A stretch of DNA of 64,000 nt from Nansenia antarctica (Eukaryota > Chordata > Actinopteri > Argentiniformes > Microstomatidae): contig OZ022355.1 in the NCBI GenBank assembly GCA_963989245.1, forward strand, positions 23,026,809 through 23,090,808. Reading direction: 5' to 3'. The notes beneath the pieces were generated by a model. It was not told the DNA's origin. It ran no database searches and saw nothing but the letters and a program-made list of their open reading frames with translations. A program made the position numbers and the translations under genes. How positions within the stretch are numbered: position 1 is the first letter of the stretch; each line of letters opens with the position of its first letter. Below, piece by piece: positions 22,220-32,528 of this stretch.

Positions 22220-22344
22220 GGGCCGGTTTCAGAGACAAGGCTTAAGCCTAGTCCTGGACTAAATCACACTTTCAATGTAAAATCTCCATTGAAGATGTTT
22301 TTTAGTCTAGGATTAGGCTTAAACCTTGTCCGTGAAACCGGCCC
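22220..22344. mobile_element. Short MITE with gggccggtttc termini in the last KDZ intron
   Basis: The left arm begins gggccggtttcagagacaag and the right arm is its imperfect inverse, ending gtgaaaccggccc. About 45 bp per arm pair up (aagcctagtcctggactaaa versus its inverse). This is a widespread vertebrate MITE type; the superfamily is not assigned. Confidence 0.75.
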
Positions 22345-22837
22345 ATAAAGTGATAGCCCTTGTTTTGGTTGAAAGTCCTTCTGAGTTGTCATTTCTAGTA
22401 GTCATGATGACAGATTTTTCCTTTTTAAAAAACATTTCTTGCAGATATTCCACCAGACCACACAGCTCTAGGGTATGGAGGACTGCTGTGCAGCTTGAGG
22501 AGGACACTGCACGCCACTTGTTACCAGCAGTCGGAGGTTTTTAAAACCTACACTTACTGTTTCAACCCCCTTGATTCCTCCCTTCTTGAAGTAGAGGAGG
22601 AAGAGGAAGAGGAGGAGAATGACAGCTCCCCAGACATGAGTGATGATGAATGTGAGGTGTTGAATTAGCTCCTTGAAATAAAGACAAAGTCAGCATCGGC
22701 ATCCTGTTCATGTGTTTTTTTTCTCTGTGAGGTTCTTATGGGGGTTCTTATGTCACTCACTCATCCACCAGCACTTTTCAGACGGACAGGCTGAGGACAA
22801 CACCTCTCTGGTACCAGGTCCATCTCCTGAAGTCGGG

Positions 22838-22870
22838 GTCGGGGGGGGGGGGGGGGGGGTCGGGGTCGGG
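22838..22870. repeat. G-rich tract
   Basis: A poly-G run of about 19 sits between gtcgg motifs, downstream of the KDZ polyadenylation signal. Confidence 0.7.
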
Positions 22871-22902
22871 AGGATATGGGAGGATATCCTACGACTAGTC
22901 AA

Positions 22903-24008
22903 GGGGCCTCATTCATAACGGGTGCTTAGATCAAATGTTGATCTTACCCGTGTCGTACGTAGAAAACCACGTCAACGTAGTGATTTATACAATTTCAACG
23001 TGAGTCAATTTGATCGTGGAAACGATCGTAGCTCGACGTCGAGTATTCAACTTGCTTACGCACATTACCTACTGGTTATGCGGAGTTATTACAGGCATGT
23101 GAGCCGCACTGCCTAGTGTAATTCATGCAAGTGGCTCGTAATAAAATTAACGATGTTGTTATCAGCCGAGAAAATGAGTTTAATTCAAGATTTAAAAGGA
23201 ACTGATGTTTCTGATTGTATTTCAGTCTTCCTTTATATCCCTCCGGAGCTGTCTATCTCCCCTTCAACATGCCTAGTGCGTTCCACAACGGACCTTGCCC
23301 GGCCAAGCTCTAAATTATACTGGATTTTCTCCGGTGTCAGGGAGTGAGCAGCCATATAAGAATAAGACCACCTGATAAGAATAAGACCATTATATTATTA
23401 CAGTATAAGCAGCACTCGAGTTGAGGGGGGATGGCATCCCCCCTGAAATAAAAACAGTCAAAATCACCCCCCTCTTTCCATACTTAATGTCATTTTATCA
23501 ATGAACGTGGTATTACTGCTATTTCAAGGTGCGAGGGGGCACGCACACATGCAATGACAGTTACTGACACTGAAGTCACTGGCGAGGGGATGCTAAAATT
23601 GTCCTCTTATAAAATCCACCACCTCCCCTGATTTTCTTTTACAACTTGAGTAGAGTATAAGCATGTGCCTGTGTGCCTGGTTAGTTGTCATGATCAAACG
23701 TTACAAATGCAACTTACAGAGAAGCCACCCTTCTCTGCCCTCTCCCACTTCCAGACGAACGCCTACCCTATATTATAGCACTTGTCTTAATTCAGCCGCT
23801 ATAATTCAGCCTCTATCACAGGGTGTTAATACAAACCTCATTCACCTGCGTTCATTTTTACCTGCGTTGGTATTTATAGAAGGAAGCACGTACGCAACTT
23901 TAAACCATCTCAGCCCGTTTTATAAATAATGCTTACGTCCGTTTAGAAAACTGTGCTTACGTGAAAGTCAAAGATGACGTTCAAGTACTTCTTTATGAAT
24001 GAGGCCCC
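22903..24008. mobile_element. 1.1-kb non-autonomous element with ggggcctcattcataa termini
   Basis: Perfect 16-bp inverted termini: ggggcctcattcataa at 22903 and ttatgaatgaggcccc ending at 24008. Subterminal regions share inverted acgtaagcac-type motifs. No transposase frame is present. A Harbinger-like origin is possible but the 3-bp target duplication is not evident. Confidence 0.75.
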
Positions 24009-24216
24009 AGATGAGATAAAATAGCCTTAGTATTAGGGTAAATGGGGAATGCTCTGTACCTGTAGACAGGTGATGTCATCACCAGACATCTAGTGTAGAA
24101 GTTGGTGGAGGCACGGATACCTGGGAGCATGGGCAAGGAGGATACAGGTCATACAGAAAAACAACAGATGATAGCCTACTTCAAGATTGTAACCTAGTAC
24201 CATTTTTGTTGTTGCT

Positions 24217-24420
24217 AGCCAGTTAGCTCTTCTCCATGGGCTGCACCTTGTCGGGGTGGAGAGGCTTGTGTACTCCAGTGAACCCGAGAGCTATGCCGGC
24301 GGGGATTTTATATCCCTGGCAGGTTTAACCAAGCCGGACAGAGACCGGTGGCGTAAACTCGTTGGAGGCCCTACTCTTCACACCCGAAGAAAAAGGACCT
24401 AAGTCAAAGTAAGTCAAGCC
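24217..24420 (+). other. Unclassified block (ctccatgggctgcaccttgt)
   Basis: GC-rich compared with its surroundings, with gctatgccggcggggatttt and ggtggcgtaaactcgttgga. I recall similar blocks dispersed in fish genomes, possibly a LINE 5' region, but I cannot assign it. The rest of 24009-24560 shows nothing recognisable. Confidence 0.35.
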
Positions 24421-24560
24421 AGTTAGCTACCTTGTCACTGATAATAAACATATAATGTCAAATAGTGGACGTTTCTCGTTCATTTAATGAAAATAATCGC
24501 AAGGGGAAATCATGGTTGATCTGGAAATCCTTTGGAAAGGTATCATTCGCAATGCTTTAT

Positions 24561-25590
24561 GAATGAATGAATGAATGAATGAATGGTCTTTATTGTCATT
24601 GCTACAGTACAGGTACCAAACAACGAAATTTAGGAGGGGTGGCTCCCCTGGTGTTAGGAAAGAAAAAAAAAAAACTTTAAAAAAAAACACAAGAAGGGAA
24701 GGACCTGGTTTACATAAATAAAGGCTATGTACACTATCCACTATACTATACTGTACAGATAGACGACTAGGGTTGTCATATTGCACATAGTGTTATTGCA
24801 CATTTATTTAAAGTGTCGCAGTTTGCAGGCTTGAAATGTACATATTTGTGCCTCAGCACTACACCTGATTTTTTTCAGTCCAGCAGCTGCCATCAATCCG
24901 TCCAGACTGTCCAGGGCCCAGAACCTAGGTCTTTGCTGTGTTCAGGGCCTGGACGGCCCTGTGGTAGAAGCTGTTCTTCAGTCTGTTTGTCCTTGCGGCC
25001 ATGGTCCTGAACCGCCTTTTCGAGGGCAGCCGGGTAAAGTGTTCGTACCCAGGGTGGGATGGGTCCCTGGAGATCTTGGAGGCCTTCCTGAGACAGCGTG
25101 TGTTGTACAGCTCTTCCAGAGAGGGGAGGGGGGCGCCGGTGATCTTCTGGGCTGTTCTCACGACTCTCTGTAGTGCATTTCTCTCCGTGGTTGTGCAGCT
25201 GGAGAACCAGTTGCAGATGCCGTAGGTGAGGATGCTCTCCACTGCGCCGCGGTAGAAGGTCACCAGTATCTCCTGCTTGCTGTGTTCCTTCCTGAGGACT
25301 CTCAGGATGTATAGCCGCTGTTGTGCCTTCTTGATGGTGGCTTTTGTGTTGTCCTTCCAGGTCAGGTCATCCTGCATGTGCACCCCCAGGAATCGGAGGG
25401 TTGAGACTCTCTCCACGCTCTCTCCGTCGATGAGCAGGGGCTGGATCTCAGACTTTTTCCTCCTGAAGTCTACGATGGGATGGGTAGTTCCTTCTTTCTT
25501 AAAATAATGATGTACACAGTCTTGTGTTCCCTTGCCTTTTTTCCGTTTTTCCCAGTGTTTTTTGCTCAGAATCAAATGTATTAAGGTCAT
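24561..25590 (-). mobile_element. 3' end of a CR1/L2-like non-LTR retrotransposon
   Basis: On the minus strand the open frame 25590-24925 encodes the C-terminal part after the RT palm: FLGVHMQDDLTWKDNTKA, KKAQQRLYILRVLRK, VESILTYGICNWFSS, VVRTAQKITGAPLPSLEELY and RTNRLKNSFYHRAVQALN. The 3' UTR ends aataaagaccattcattcat and has an (ATTC)n tail at 24561-24585. The RT catalytic motifs and everything 5' are missing, so this is a 5'-truncated insertion. A second, shorter 3' end of the same family lies at 30575-30664. Confidence 0.88.
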
Positions 25591-26248
25591 GAGTCATCAG
25601 ATCACTGGTTGGCTTGGTTCCAGGTTTAAAACCATTTAAATAAGGATTTTCAAAATGTATTTCCGGATCTGAAGCCCCCTCAAAAAAGGGGGGTCACTGT
25701 TGCGCGTCTGGTGGTCGCACTAGCTTGTGGGTAATGTAGTATGTATCCTTGACATGTCATGGCGAATAAAAATGCTAAAACGAACTTGATATCAAATGAA
25801 CTTGTGGCTTCATACAGACTTTCATACAGACGTATCATTTAGACTGGCTATTATCACTTATCATTTAGACTATATAGTGACTATATCTAGCTATATATAT
25901 CTAGTCTAGTTATTGCTGGCTAACGTTACACGTATGTTATTTTAGCTCTCAACTTGTAACAATTAGCTGTAGGCAATAATAATAATAAATTATATTTATA
26001 TAACGCTTTATTAATGCAAGTGCAATCGGGCTAACGTTACTCATTCTCGCAGTTCCAAATGAATGAACGTTGAAGCGCTTGTATCTCAAAATGTGGCGTA
26101 ACTAATTAATGCAAGTGCAGCCCGGCCCGACAGGCGCACATAACAGGCGCACCCCTGCGCTTTCAGAGCTCGTTTTCTCGTCGGAATTCGACGTTTGGAG
26201 ACGAACGACAGACGTCGAATACTGACGGCTTCCGTGTGAGACCAGGTT
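25591..26248. other. Stretch without recognisable genes
   Basis: Only a short (AAT)n with tatatttatataacgctt (LINE-tail-like) at about 25975 stands out. No domain-bearing frame is present. Confidence 0.5.
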
Positions 26249-26834
26249 GCGCAGGGTTAGGGGAGGTTGTATGCATGTCCAGGGGGAGAGGGGGGGTGGC
26301 AGGGTTAGGGGAGGTTGTATGCATGTCCAGGGGGGGAGGGGGGGTGGCAGGGTTAGGGGAGGTTGTATGCATGTCCAGGGGGAGAGGGGGGGTGGCAGGG
26401 TTAGGGGAGGTTGAATGCATGTCCAGGGGTGCGGAGGGTGGCAGGGTTAGGGGAGGTTGTATGCATGTCCAGGGGGGGAGGGGGGGTGGCAGGGTTAGGG
26501 GAAGTTGTATGCATGTCCAGGGGTGCGGAGGGTGGCAGGGTTAGGGGAGGTTGTATGCATGTCCAGGGGGAGAGGGGGGGTGGCAGGGTTAGGGGAGGTT
26601 GTATGCATGTCCAGGGGTGCGGAGGGTGGCAGGGTTAGGGGAGGTTGTATGCATGTCCAGGGGGGGAGGGGGGGTGGCAGGGTTAGGGGAGGTTGTATGC
26701 ATGTCCAGGGGGGGAGGGGGGGGTGGCAGGGTTAGGGGAGGTTGTATGCATGTCCAGGGGTGCGGGGGGTGGCAGGGTTAGGGGAGGTTGTATGCATGTC
26801 CAGGGGGAGAGGGTGGGTGGCAGGGTTAGGGAGA
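26249..26834. repeat. 47-bp minisatellite, about 12 copies (block A)
   Basis: Unit contains ggttaggggaggttgtatgc followed by atgtccagggggagaggg. Variants differ in the G-rich part (gggggagag, ggggggag, ggtgcggag). The same array with about 30 copies heads block B at 54188-55590. All long ORFs across it are by-products of the period. Confidence 0.92.
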
Positions 26835-27010
26835 ACAGGTAGGTTTTGAGGTGGGATTTAAAAGTGGAGAGTGAAGGTGAGTCTCTGAGTGGTGCTCTGG
26901 ACTGCTCCATATGTGTAACACACCACCGTATAACAGTGTGTTTTATCTCACTGCAACCTGCACGGCATGTTTTTTGCACAACCCGACTATTACGTGAACT
27001 TGCCATAATA
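26815..27010 (-). pseudogene. LINE C-terminal fragment adjoining the minisatellite
   Basis: The minus frame ends SPSLSTFKSHLKTYLFSLTL, a typical final segment of L2/CR1-like ORF2 proteins, then runs into the minisatellite. The upstream part is degraded. Confidence 0.55.
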
Positions 27011-27344
27011 ATGTTGATTACATACGTTGATATGCATTCTGCTGCTACTCCCTAAGCCTATTCTATCATTGTTGATTTGCATTCTGCTATTGTTGATTGT
27101 GTTTTAGATCCTGCTTATTTAATTATTGATGTTGTATTCTGCTGCCATGCAGAATGAACATAGAACTTTCGTCCCGAAGAATTAAGGTTACATACCCTGG
27201 TTCAGAAGACATCGGTGGTTCGTAATCGTGGCGGTTTGCGACCAACTTGAGGCGCATTACCGCCACCTACCGGACTGTGTTTGAACGTTAGATTTGACAG
27301 GGAAAACTTAAAGATGAAAGAAATAAACGAAATGTCTTTCAAAT

Positions 27345-27595
27345 ACTGTATTAACTGACAACAGTCATATCTGTGCTATTATATATTCCATAAATTAACT
27401 GATGAATCATGAAAATAATATCCTCTCTGCAAGATTTCAAAGATCTAATACTAGACAATGCTGCCCAGCTGTCCGAAGCTATTAATGCATTATTTACCCT
27501 GTTCTCTACCAACCATTCTAATACTGTCAAAATGTCTAGAAGCTCCACTGTGTATACTGAAAAATTATCGGTGGTTCTTTTTTTAATTCCTGCCT

Positions 27596-27635
<40 letters not shown>

Positions 27636-27770
27636 ATTTATTTTATAAGGCGCCTTTCATGGCACAAGGTCGCCGTACAATATGAGGGAGAAATACTGCA
27701 GCTCCTGAACGTCCTGTCTCTGGGTCTTTTGACCCATCTGTAAAAATTAGAGCCTTATCACTATAGTGCA
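27345..27770 (-). pseudogene. RNase H domain of a non-LTR retrotransposon, interrupted by a LINE tail
   Basis: Reading the minus strand, IFTDGSKDPETGRSGAAVF (about 27760-27700) gives the first catalytic Asp. Then VELLDILTVLEWL gives the Glu and NALIASDSWAALSSIRSL gives the next Asp. A LINE 3' tail with (AAT)n, about 27598-27690, splits the domain. RNase H domains of this kind occur in I-clade-type elements. The same interrupted arrangement is in block B (about 56560-56110). Confidence 0.7.
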
Positions 27771-27775
27771 GACCA

Positions 27776-27777
<2 letters not shown>

Positions 27778-27828
<51 letters not shown>

Positions 27829-28205
27829 GCTTTATTTATATAGCGCTTGTCCTGCAAACGTTGCAGCTCAAAGTGCTTTAATCATTATAATCTTTTTTTT
27901 TTTTTTTGTAATTTAAAGGCAATATTAAAAGAATGGGTTTTTATAATGATAATTTAATTATTTAGTCATTTAAAGGCTATATTAAAAAGATGGGTTTTTA
28001 GTCTTGACTTGAACATATTTGCTGAGGTTGCATCCCTAATGTAAACTGGCAGTGCATTCCACAATCTGGGTGTATAACATGAGAATGCAGCCTCACCAAA
28101 TCTCTTCTTTATATAGTTCTGTGCTACATTACCAGGATGTGCATATTTGGACTTCTTTCGCAGTTGTTGTTGTATAAATCTACTAGTGGATTCACAAATA
28201 ACCAA
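27778..28205 (-). mobile_element. L2-like LINE 3' end, copy A
   Basis: The minus frame (28205-27966) encodes KRFGEAAFSCYTPRLWNALPV followed by NMFKSRLKTHLFNIAF, the standard C-terminus of L2-type ORF2. It is followed by the UTR with gcaggacaagcgctatata and an (ATT)n tail at 27778-27828. The rest of the element is absent. Confidence 0.85.
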
Positions 28206-28448
28206 GGTGGAATAATTGAATGTGGACCTGCAGGACTATACGGTGAATTATTATCTAAGTCATATCGTTTCGCTATTGTATTCCCTATTCATCCAAAACT
28301 CACATAAGTCAGTCTTATTATACTCCCCAACAATCTTGTATAATAGGCTTAGTAGGATGTGAACTATTCTGAGCTTGTAAATGAACCCAGTATGCTGACG
28401 TCACACGATAAGTCAAGGCCAATTAACGAACCCTCACCCACCTTGTCT

Positions 28449-28545
28449 ACACGCGCTCCACCGCTACGCACACGCGCTCCGCCGCTACGCACACGCGCTC
28501 CGCCGCTACGTACACGCGCATCGCCGCTACGTACACGCGCATCGC
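28449..28545. repeat. 21-bp tandem repeat, about 4.5 copies
   Basis: Unit acacgcgctccgccgctacgc with catcgc variants at the 3' side. Block B has about 3.5 copies at 57297-57371. Confidence 0.88.
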
Positions 28546-28675
28546 TCGTGTCTTCCTAGTGAAACAGATGTTGTTTGATGAAATAAAAGCCTATCAGAAT
28601 CAGAATTGCTTTTATTACATCGACGCACTACCGACTCAGCTACTCACAGCGCCCTCTTGTGGTTGTCTCCGGCAG

Positions 28676-29237
28676 GTGCTCCTCACCATGGACGACGACC
28701 TCAACTTCATCCAGAGAGACAAGATCTACGCCTTCTGAAGAAAAAAAAAAAGAAGCACTTTTTCCTCCTCCACCTTAACGTCTTAACGCCAGCCATGACA
28801 TGCTGGCAGAACAAGACATCCTCGCCCAATGGCCTGCCTCGCTGACTGCAGGAGGGTGGGTGGGTGGGTGGGTGTGTGTGTGTGTGTCTCTCAGACCTCT
28901 CACCAGCCAATCAGAGCTGGGAGCAAAGGACTGTGATCCCGCCCCCCCCCCAGGGAGCCGGGGGGGCGACCTGTGGACACTTTGCGTGCCAATCAACGAG
29001 TTTGGGTTGAACGACGAAGACGTACAATGTTTCTTCTATCTCCTCGTTGCCATCTATATTACTGTTGTTGTTTCTGTTTACCTTTAATATTGACCACGAT
29101 GAAGATGATGATGATGATCATGATGATAACGATGTTAATTGCTTAAAAGAAATGATTCATATTAATTTATTTTATACGGCGTCACGATTTACCTGCAACT
29201 TGATCAATGCATTTGAACTCGCTGTGTTGTACACATG

Positions 29238-29298
<61 letters not shown>

Positions 29299-29730
29299 CA
29301 CATACGTGTGTACATGTGTGCATGTATGAGCGTGTGTGTGTGTGTGTGTATACATACGTGTGTACGTGTGTGAGTGTGTGTGTGTGGGAGTGAGGAGATC
29401 CTCCATGTCCAGTCTGTCAGTGGCCTTCATAGTTGTAATCATGTGAGTCTTTCTCTGGTTCTGTGGTCCTGAGCAGAGCCAGACCTATACGTGTACATAA
29501 TCACTGATACTGTTGTTTGAGTCTAACGGCTGGTATATGTGTCATACAGCTGGTATGGTCGGGAGTGAAGAAATGATTGTATTTTCAATACTAACGTCCG
29601 CAGTAACCCTGGTGAGGACATGTTTTTTTGCACTGTAAGATACGATAATAAGGAGGTATTGGAAAGTCCAACGACATGAAGCAACGTTCGGTTACTGAAT
29701 AAAGGGTTTTCTTCTCTAACGGTACTGGAC
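28676..29730 (+). CDS. Probable last exon and 3' UTR of an unrecognised host gene
   Basis: An acceptor ttgtctccggcag (28663-28675) is followed by 20 codons in phase 0 ending at TGA 28736-28738. The peptide includes LLTMDDDLNFIQRDKIYAF, and its third positions are nearly all C or G, unlike the surrounding repeats. An AATAAA lies at 29698-29703 with a GT-rich stretch about 30 bases further on. This would give a 3' UTR of about 1 kb containing a (TG)n tract. I do not recognise the peptide, and no upstream exon is visible in the flanking repeats. It could be a displaced exon or chance signals. Confidence 0.45.
29239..29395. repeat. (TG)n/(TA)n microsatellite
   Basis: About 20 TG repeats, a short (TA)n, then interrupted TG repeats within the proposed 3' UTR. 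Confidence 0.92.
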
Positions 29731-29767
29731 CAGTGTTCTGTTGTTTATGGTTAGAATCGAATGGAAA

Positions 29768-29960
29768 GCCATCAATGCAATAAACGACTAGAAATATCGT
29801 GTCCACACGTAGATTTTTGACTTGTCCAGACGTCCATTTTTTACGTGTCCACACGTAGATTTTTGACGTGTCTATGTGGACACGTCAAAAATGGACGTCT
29901 GGACACGTCAATAATCTACGTGTGGACACGATATTTCTAGTCGTTTATTGCATTGATGGC
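29768..29960. repeat. Long palindrome (two ~74-bp inverted arms)
   Basis: The left arm starts gccatcaatgcaataaacga and the right arm ends with its exact inverse at 29960. Arms continue through ctagaaatatcgtgtccaca and cgtagatttttgac with few mismatches. The core holds further acgtgtccacacgt inversions. Likely a palindromic MITE. Confidence 0.85.
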
Positions 29961-30004
29961 AATCAGGCCCGGTGCCAGAGCCAACAGTTTGTTCATTGCA
30001 TTAA

Positions 30005-32050
30005 CACTAGAGGCGCGACGTTTTTTTACCTACTAAAGCGCGACGAGGTGTGGAATCACACGACCACTATTCACAATGGGGGAGTGTGTACTGACCCACA
30101 AAAATCGCTGGATGGCGATGTCACGCAAGAAGCGTGAACACGCAACAGAAACACACTGCGGGGGAAACCCGATGTCTTTGTTCATTGATCGGAAACGATC
30201 GAGAGCCATCAACCCTCCCCCACTGCCCGCAGCGCAGAGCGCATGTCTTATTGAGTCAACACGAGTTGACTCGCTGGAACGAGACAGACTGATACACACC
30301 ACACCTCTGCCATATCATACATCGGTCCCACATGTATTTATTTACCATCATATTTTTCAATATAAAACGGTATGATATGGCAGATATATATGGTAGCCTA
30401 CATTGCAGTCGTCCCGCAGTTCTAGTAGATCGCCGACATCATGTTATTTGATGTAGGCTACACATTTCACGGCAAGAGAATTCCGATTTGTGGCAAACAC
30501 CCAACAATTGTTCGTTCACTAAACATTATAACATGAACACAGTTATAGCACCAGTTCCTAGCACCTAGTTTCCTAGCACCAGGGGTGCCCCCCCTCCCAA
30601 ATGTCGTTGTTTGGTACCTGTACTATATCAATGACAAATAAAGACCATTCATTCATTCATTCAAACAATGACAGTTACAGTCTCGCTCAAACTGTAGCGA
30701 GATTAGGAGACTACTAATTGTACCTGACAGCGCCCACGCTGAGCGCTCCGGCGACCTCCTATTCACTTTCTACTTTTTTTAATATATATTGGTGTTCATA
30801 TTAATTACCATACTTTTTACTTGGAAGAATTGACGTGAACATTGCAAGTAAATAAAAATGTTACTTGAATTATCTGTCTCTCTGTCTGTGTTCGTTTGTA
30901 GTACAAATATCACATCTGATATATCTATGTAAAGACATTTCACTGCAACATGAACACACTATATTTTCACTTTTCACAACAGCTATTTTCATTTCATTTA
31001 TAATGTGCAGTAAACAAACAAAATAATGTATGCAACTCTCTGCAATTGTTGAAACTGCTGTGGTTGAGTACAACCTTTCTGGTGGGGGATGGTTTGAAGG
31101 GCTTGTTGGAGGAATTGGCATCCTTTGTGTGGTGATCGGAAACGATCAGGAAGAGATCATTGAGAATAAGATGACCCTCCCCCATGCATCAACCATCAGT
31201 TGTCAGGATTCATCTGTGATAAACAATTGCCTACTAATTACATGCCGGCAAGAGACAGTTTATTCACCCAACAATTGTTTGTTCACTGCACAACATGAAC
31301 ACAGTGAGGATTCAAACAAACAAAATAATTAATACACTCTGCAATTGGCTACTACTACAACGTGGTCTACAGTGATATACAAAAAAGACATTATATACAA
31401 TAATATAAATATCCGTTTGTTATATAATATTCGTTGATGAACTACTTTGCTGCGGTACCTATGTAATACCACACAGCTTGATAGGTACATACTGTGCAGT
31501 GTATCATTCATAACTGTACATAGGCTACACATATCATAATATCTTATCACTATTGCATGGAACTTGGGTGAAAAAAAAAACTCAGCTCCAACAAATCTGA
31601 AGGGATTGGGAGACATACTGTACAGTTTATCATTTTCAGAACTGTCTGTACATATACATATCTTATGTATCCCTATTTCTATATATAGCCTATATATAAA
31701 CACATTATGTTACATACTTATCAGTCTTATACTGTATCTAATTCAGCACTGAAGCCTGAAGGTTGAGCACAGTGTGTGTCCCCTTGCTACCTCTGCTGAT
31801 ATAAAAGAGAATTGCAGCCTTGGAGAAAAAGATGGCAGCCGAATTCCAAGGCAAATACACAGACACACACAGAAATACTGCAAAATCGCTTTATACTAAC
31901 TCGATTTTGAAAATGTAAAGATGCTGTGTGGTAGAACGCACATATCTAGGAAAAGTCATGAAAGGAGGGTCCTGAAATTTGATCGAGTGCAAAGGTCGAT
32001 TTTTTTTGGTACTCACTGGTGCTCTACAACACCTCACGGCTTTCCTAGTG
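30005..32050. mobile_element. piggyBac-like non-autonomous element (TTAA target)
   Basis: TTAA flanks both sides (30001-30004 and 32051-32054) and the termini are inverted, CACTAGAGG against CTAGTG. TTAA duplication is characteristic of piggyBac-type transposition. No intact transposase is present. The internal ORFs (30076-30375, 31030-31332) have no recognisable domain. It contains a LINE 3' tail at 30575-30664. Its right end directly abuts the 31-bp minisatellite. Confidence 0.6.
30575..30664 (+). mobile_element. Short LINE 3' tail, same family as 24561-25590
   Basis: ccaggggtgccccccctccc, then gtcgttgtttggtacctgta, then aataaagaccattcattcat. Only the 3' UTR end and (ATTC)n tail are present. 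Confidence 0.75.
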
Positions 32051-32528
32051 TTAACAATGTTAGCTACTGTCAGTATGAACATTAACAATGTTAGCTACTG
32101 TCAGTATGAACATTAACAATGTTAGCTACTGTCAGTATGGACATTAACATTAACAATGTTAGCTACTGTCAGTATGGACATTAACAATGTTAGCTACTGT
32201 CAGTATGAACATTAACAATGTTAGCTACTGTCAGTATGAACAGTTACAATGTTAGCTACTGTCAGTATGAACATTAACATTAACAATGTTAGCTACTGTC
32301 AGTATGAACATTAACAATGTTAGCTACTGTCAGTATGAACATTAACAATGTTAGCTACTGTCAGTATGAACATTAACAATGTTAGCTACTGTCAGTATGA
32401 ACATTAACATTAACAATGTTAGCTACTGTCAGTATGAACATTAACAATGTTAGCTACTGTCAGTATGAACATTAACAATGTTAGCTACTGTCAGTATGAA
32501 CATTAACAATGTTAGCTACTGTCAGTAT
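32051..32528. repeat. 31-bp minisatellite, first segment (about 15 copies)
   Basis: Unit aacaatgttagctactgtca followed by gtatgaacatt, with occasional extra aacatt. The array continues at 33769-33947, 34479-34556 and 41159-41240 after successive insertions. Confidence 0.93.

Larger units (their letters stand above)
12750..22668 (+). pseudogene. KDZ (Zisupton/Kyakuja-type) transposase gene, 16 coding exons, one in-frame TAG
   Basis: Coding exons, all bounded by AG and GT with matching phases: 12750-12911, 15820-15943, 16028-16105, 16399-16800, 17142-17237, 17344-17576, 17834-18012, 18119-18212, 18487-18834, 18980-19097, 19190-19281, 20131-20248, 20712-20819, 21325-21489, 21595-21774, 22445-22668. 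They sum to 2721 nt, 906 codons plus stop, followed by AATAAA at 22677. Domains in order: a charged N-terminus, a CxC cysteine cluster, the KDZ DDE core and a long coiled-coil tail. Ten of the 15 coding junctions are phase 1. The only coding defect seen is TAG at 16491-16493 (codon 153). No terminal inverted repeats were found outside it, so it may be a transposon copy or a captured host gene. The function would be DNA transposition in the nucleus, or a derived DNA-binding role. Confidence 0.85.
20131..22668 (+). other. KDZ gene C-terminal coiled-coil exons and acidic tail
   Basis: Five exons (20131-20248, 20712-20819, 21325-21489, 21595-21774, 22445-22668) encode heptad-rich sequence such as LSEVTERLEELKTTLG and RRQRLRRKIVAEKKKLAEEM. 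A WPW motif lies in DVFAWPWEHQ, and a run of glutamates is followed by DSSPDMSDDE before the stop. These exons are all open and joined at phase 1. Coiled coils C-terminal to the core are usual for fish KDZ copies. The acidic end is unexplained. Confidence 0.75.
26249..28545. repeat. Duplicated block, copy A
   Basis: From the minisatellite to the 21-bp repeat, this block matches 54188-57371 in the same order with very few differences. Shared parts are the flank gggagaacaggtaggttttg, a LINE C-terminus, an RNase H fragment with an inserted LINE tail, an L2-like 3' end and the cacgcgctccgccgctacg repeat. Homology ends after acacgcgcatcgc in both copies. Confidence 0.9.

Noticed and set aside
26249..26834. 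ggttagggg motifs as an interstitial telomere
   Set aside because: The motif occurs once per 47-bp unit and not as contiguous ttaggg repeats.
30076..30375. A protein-coding gene in the piggyBac-like element
   Set aside because: A 99-codon frame with no transposase motif and no splice context; consistent with chance.
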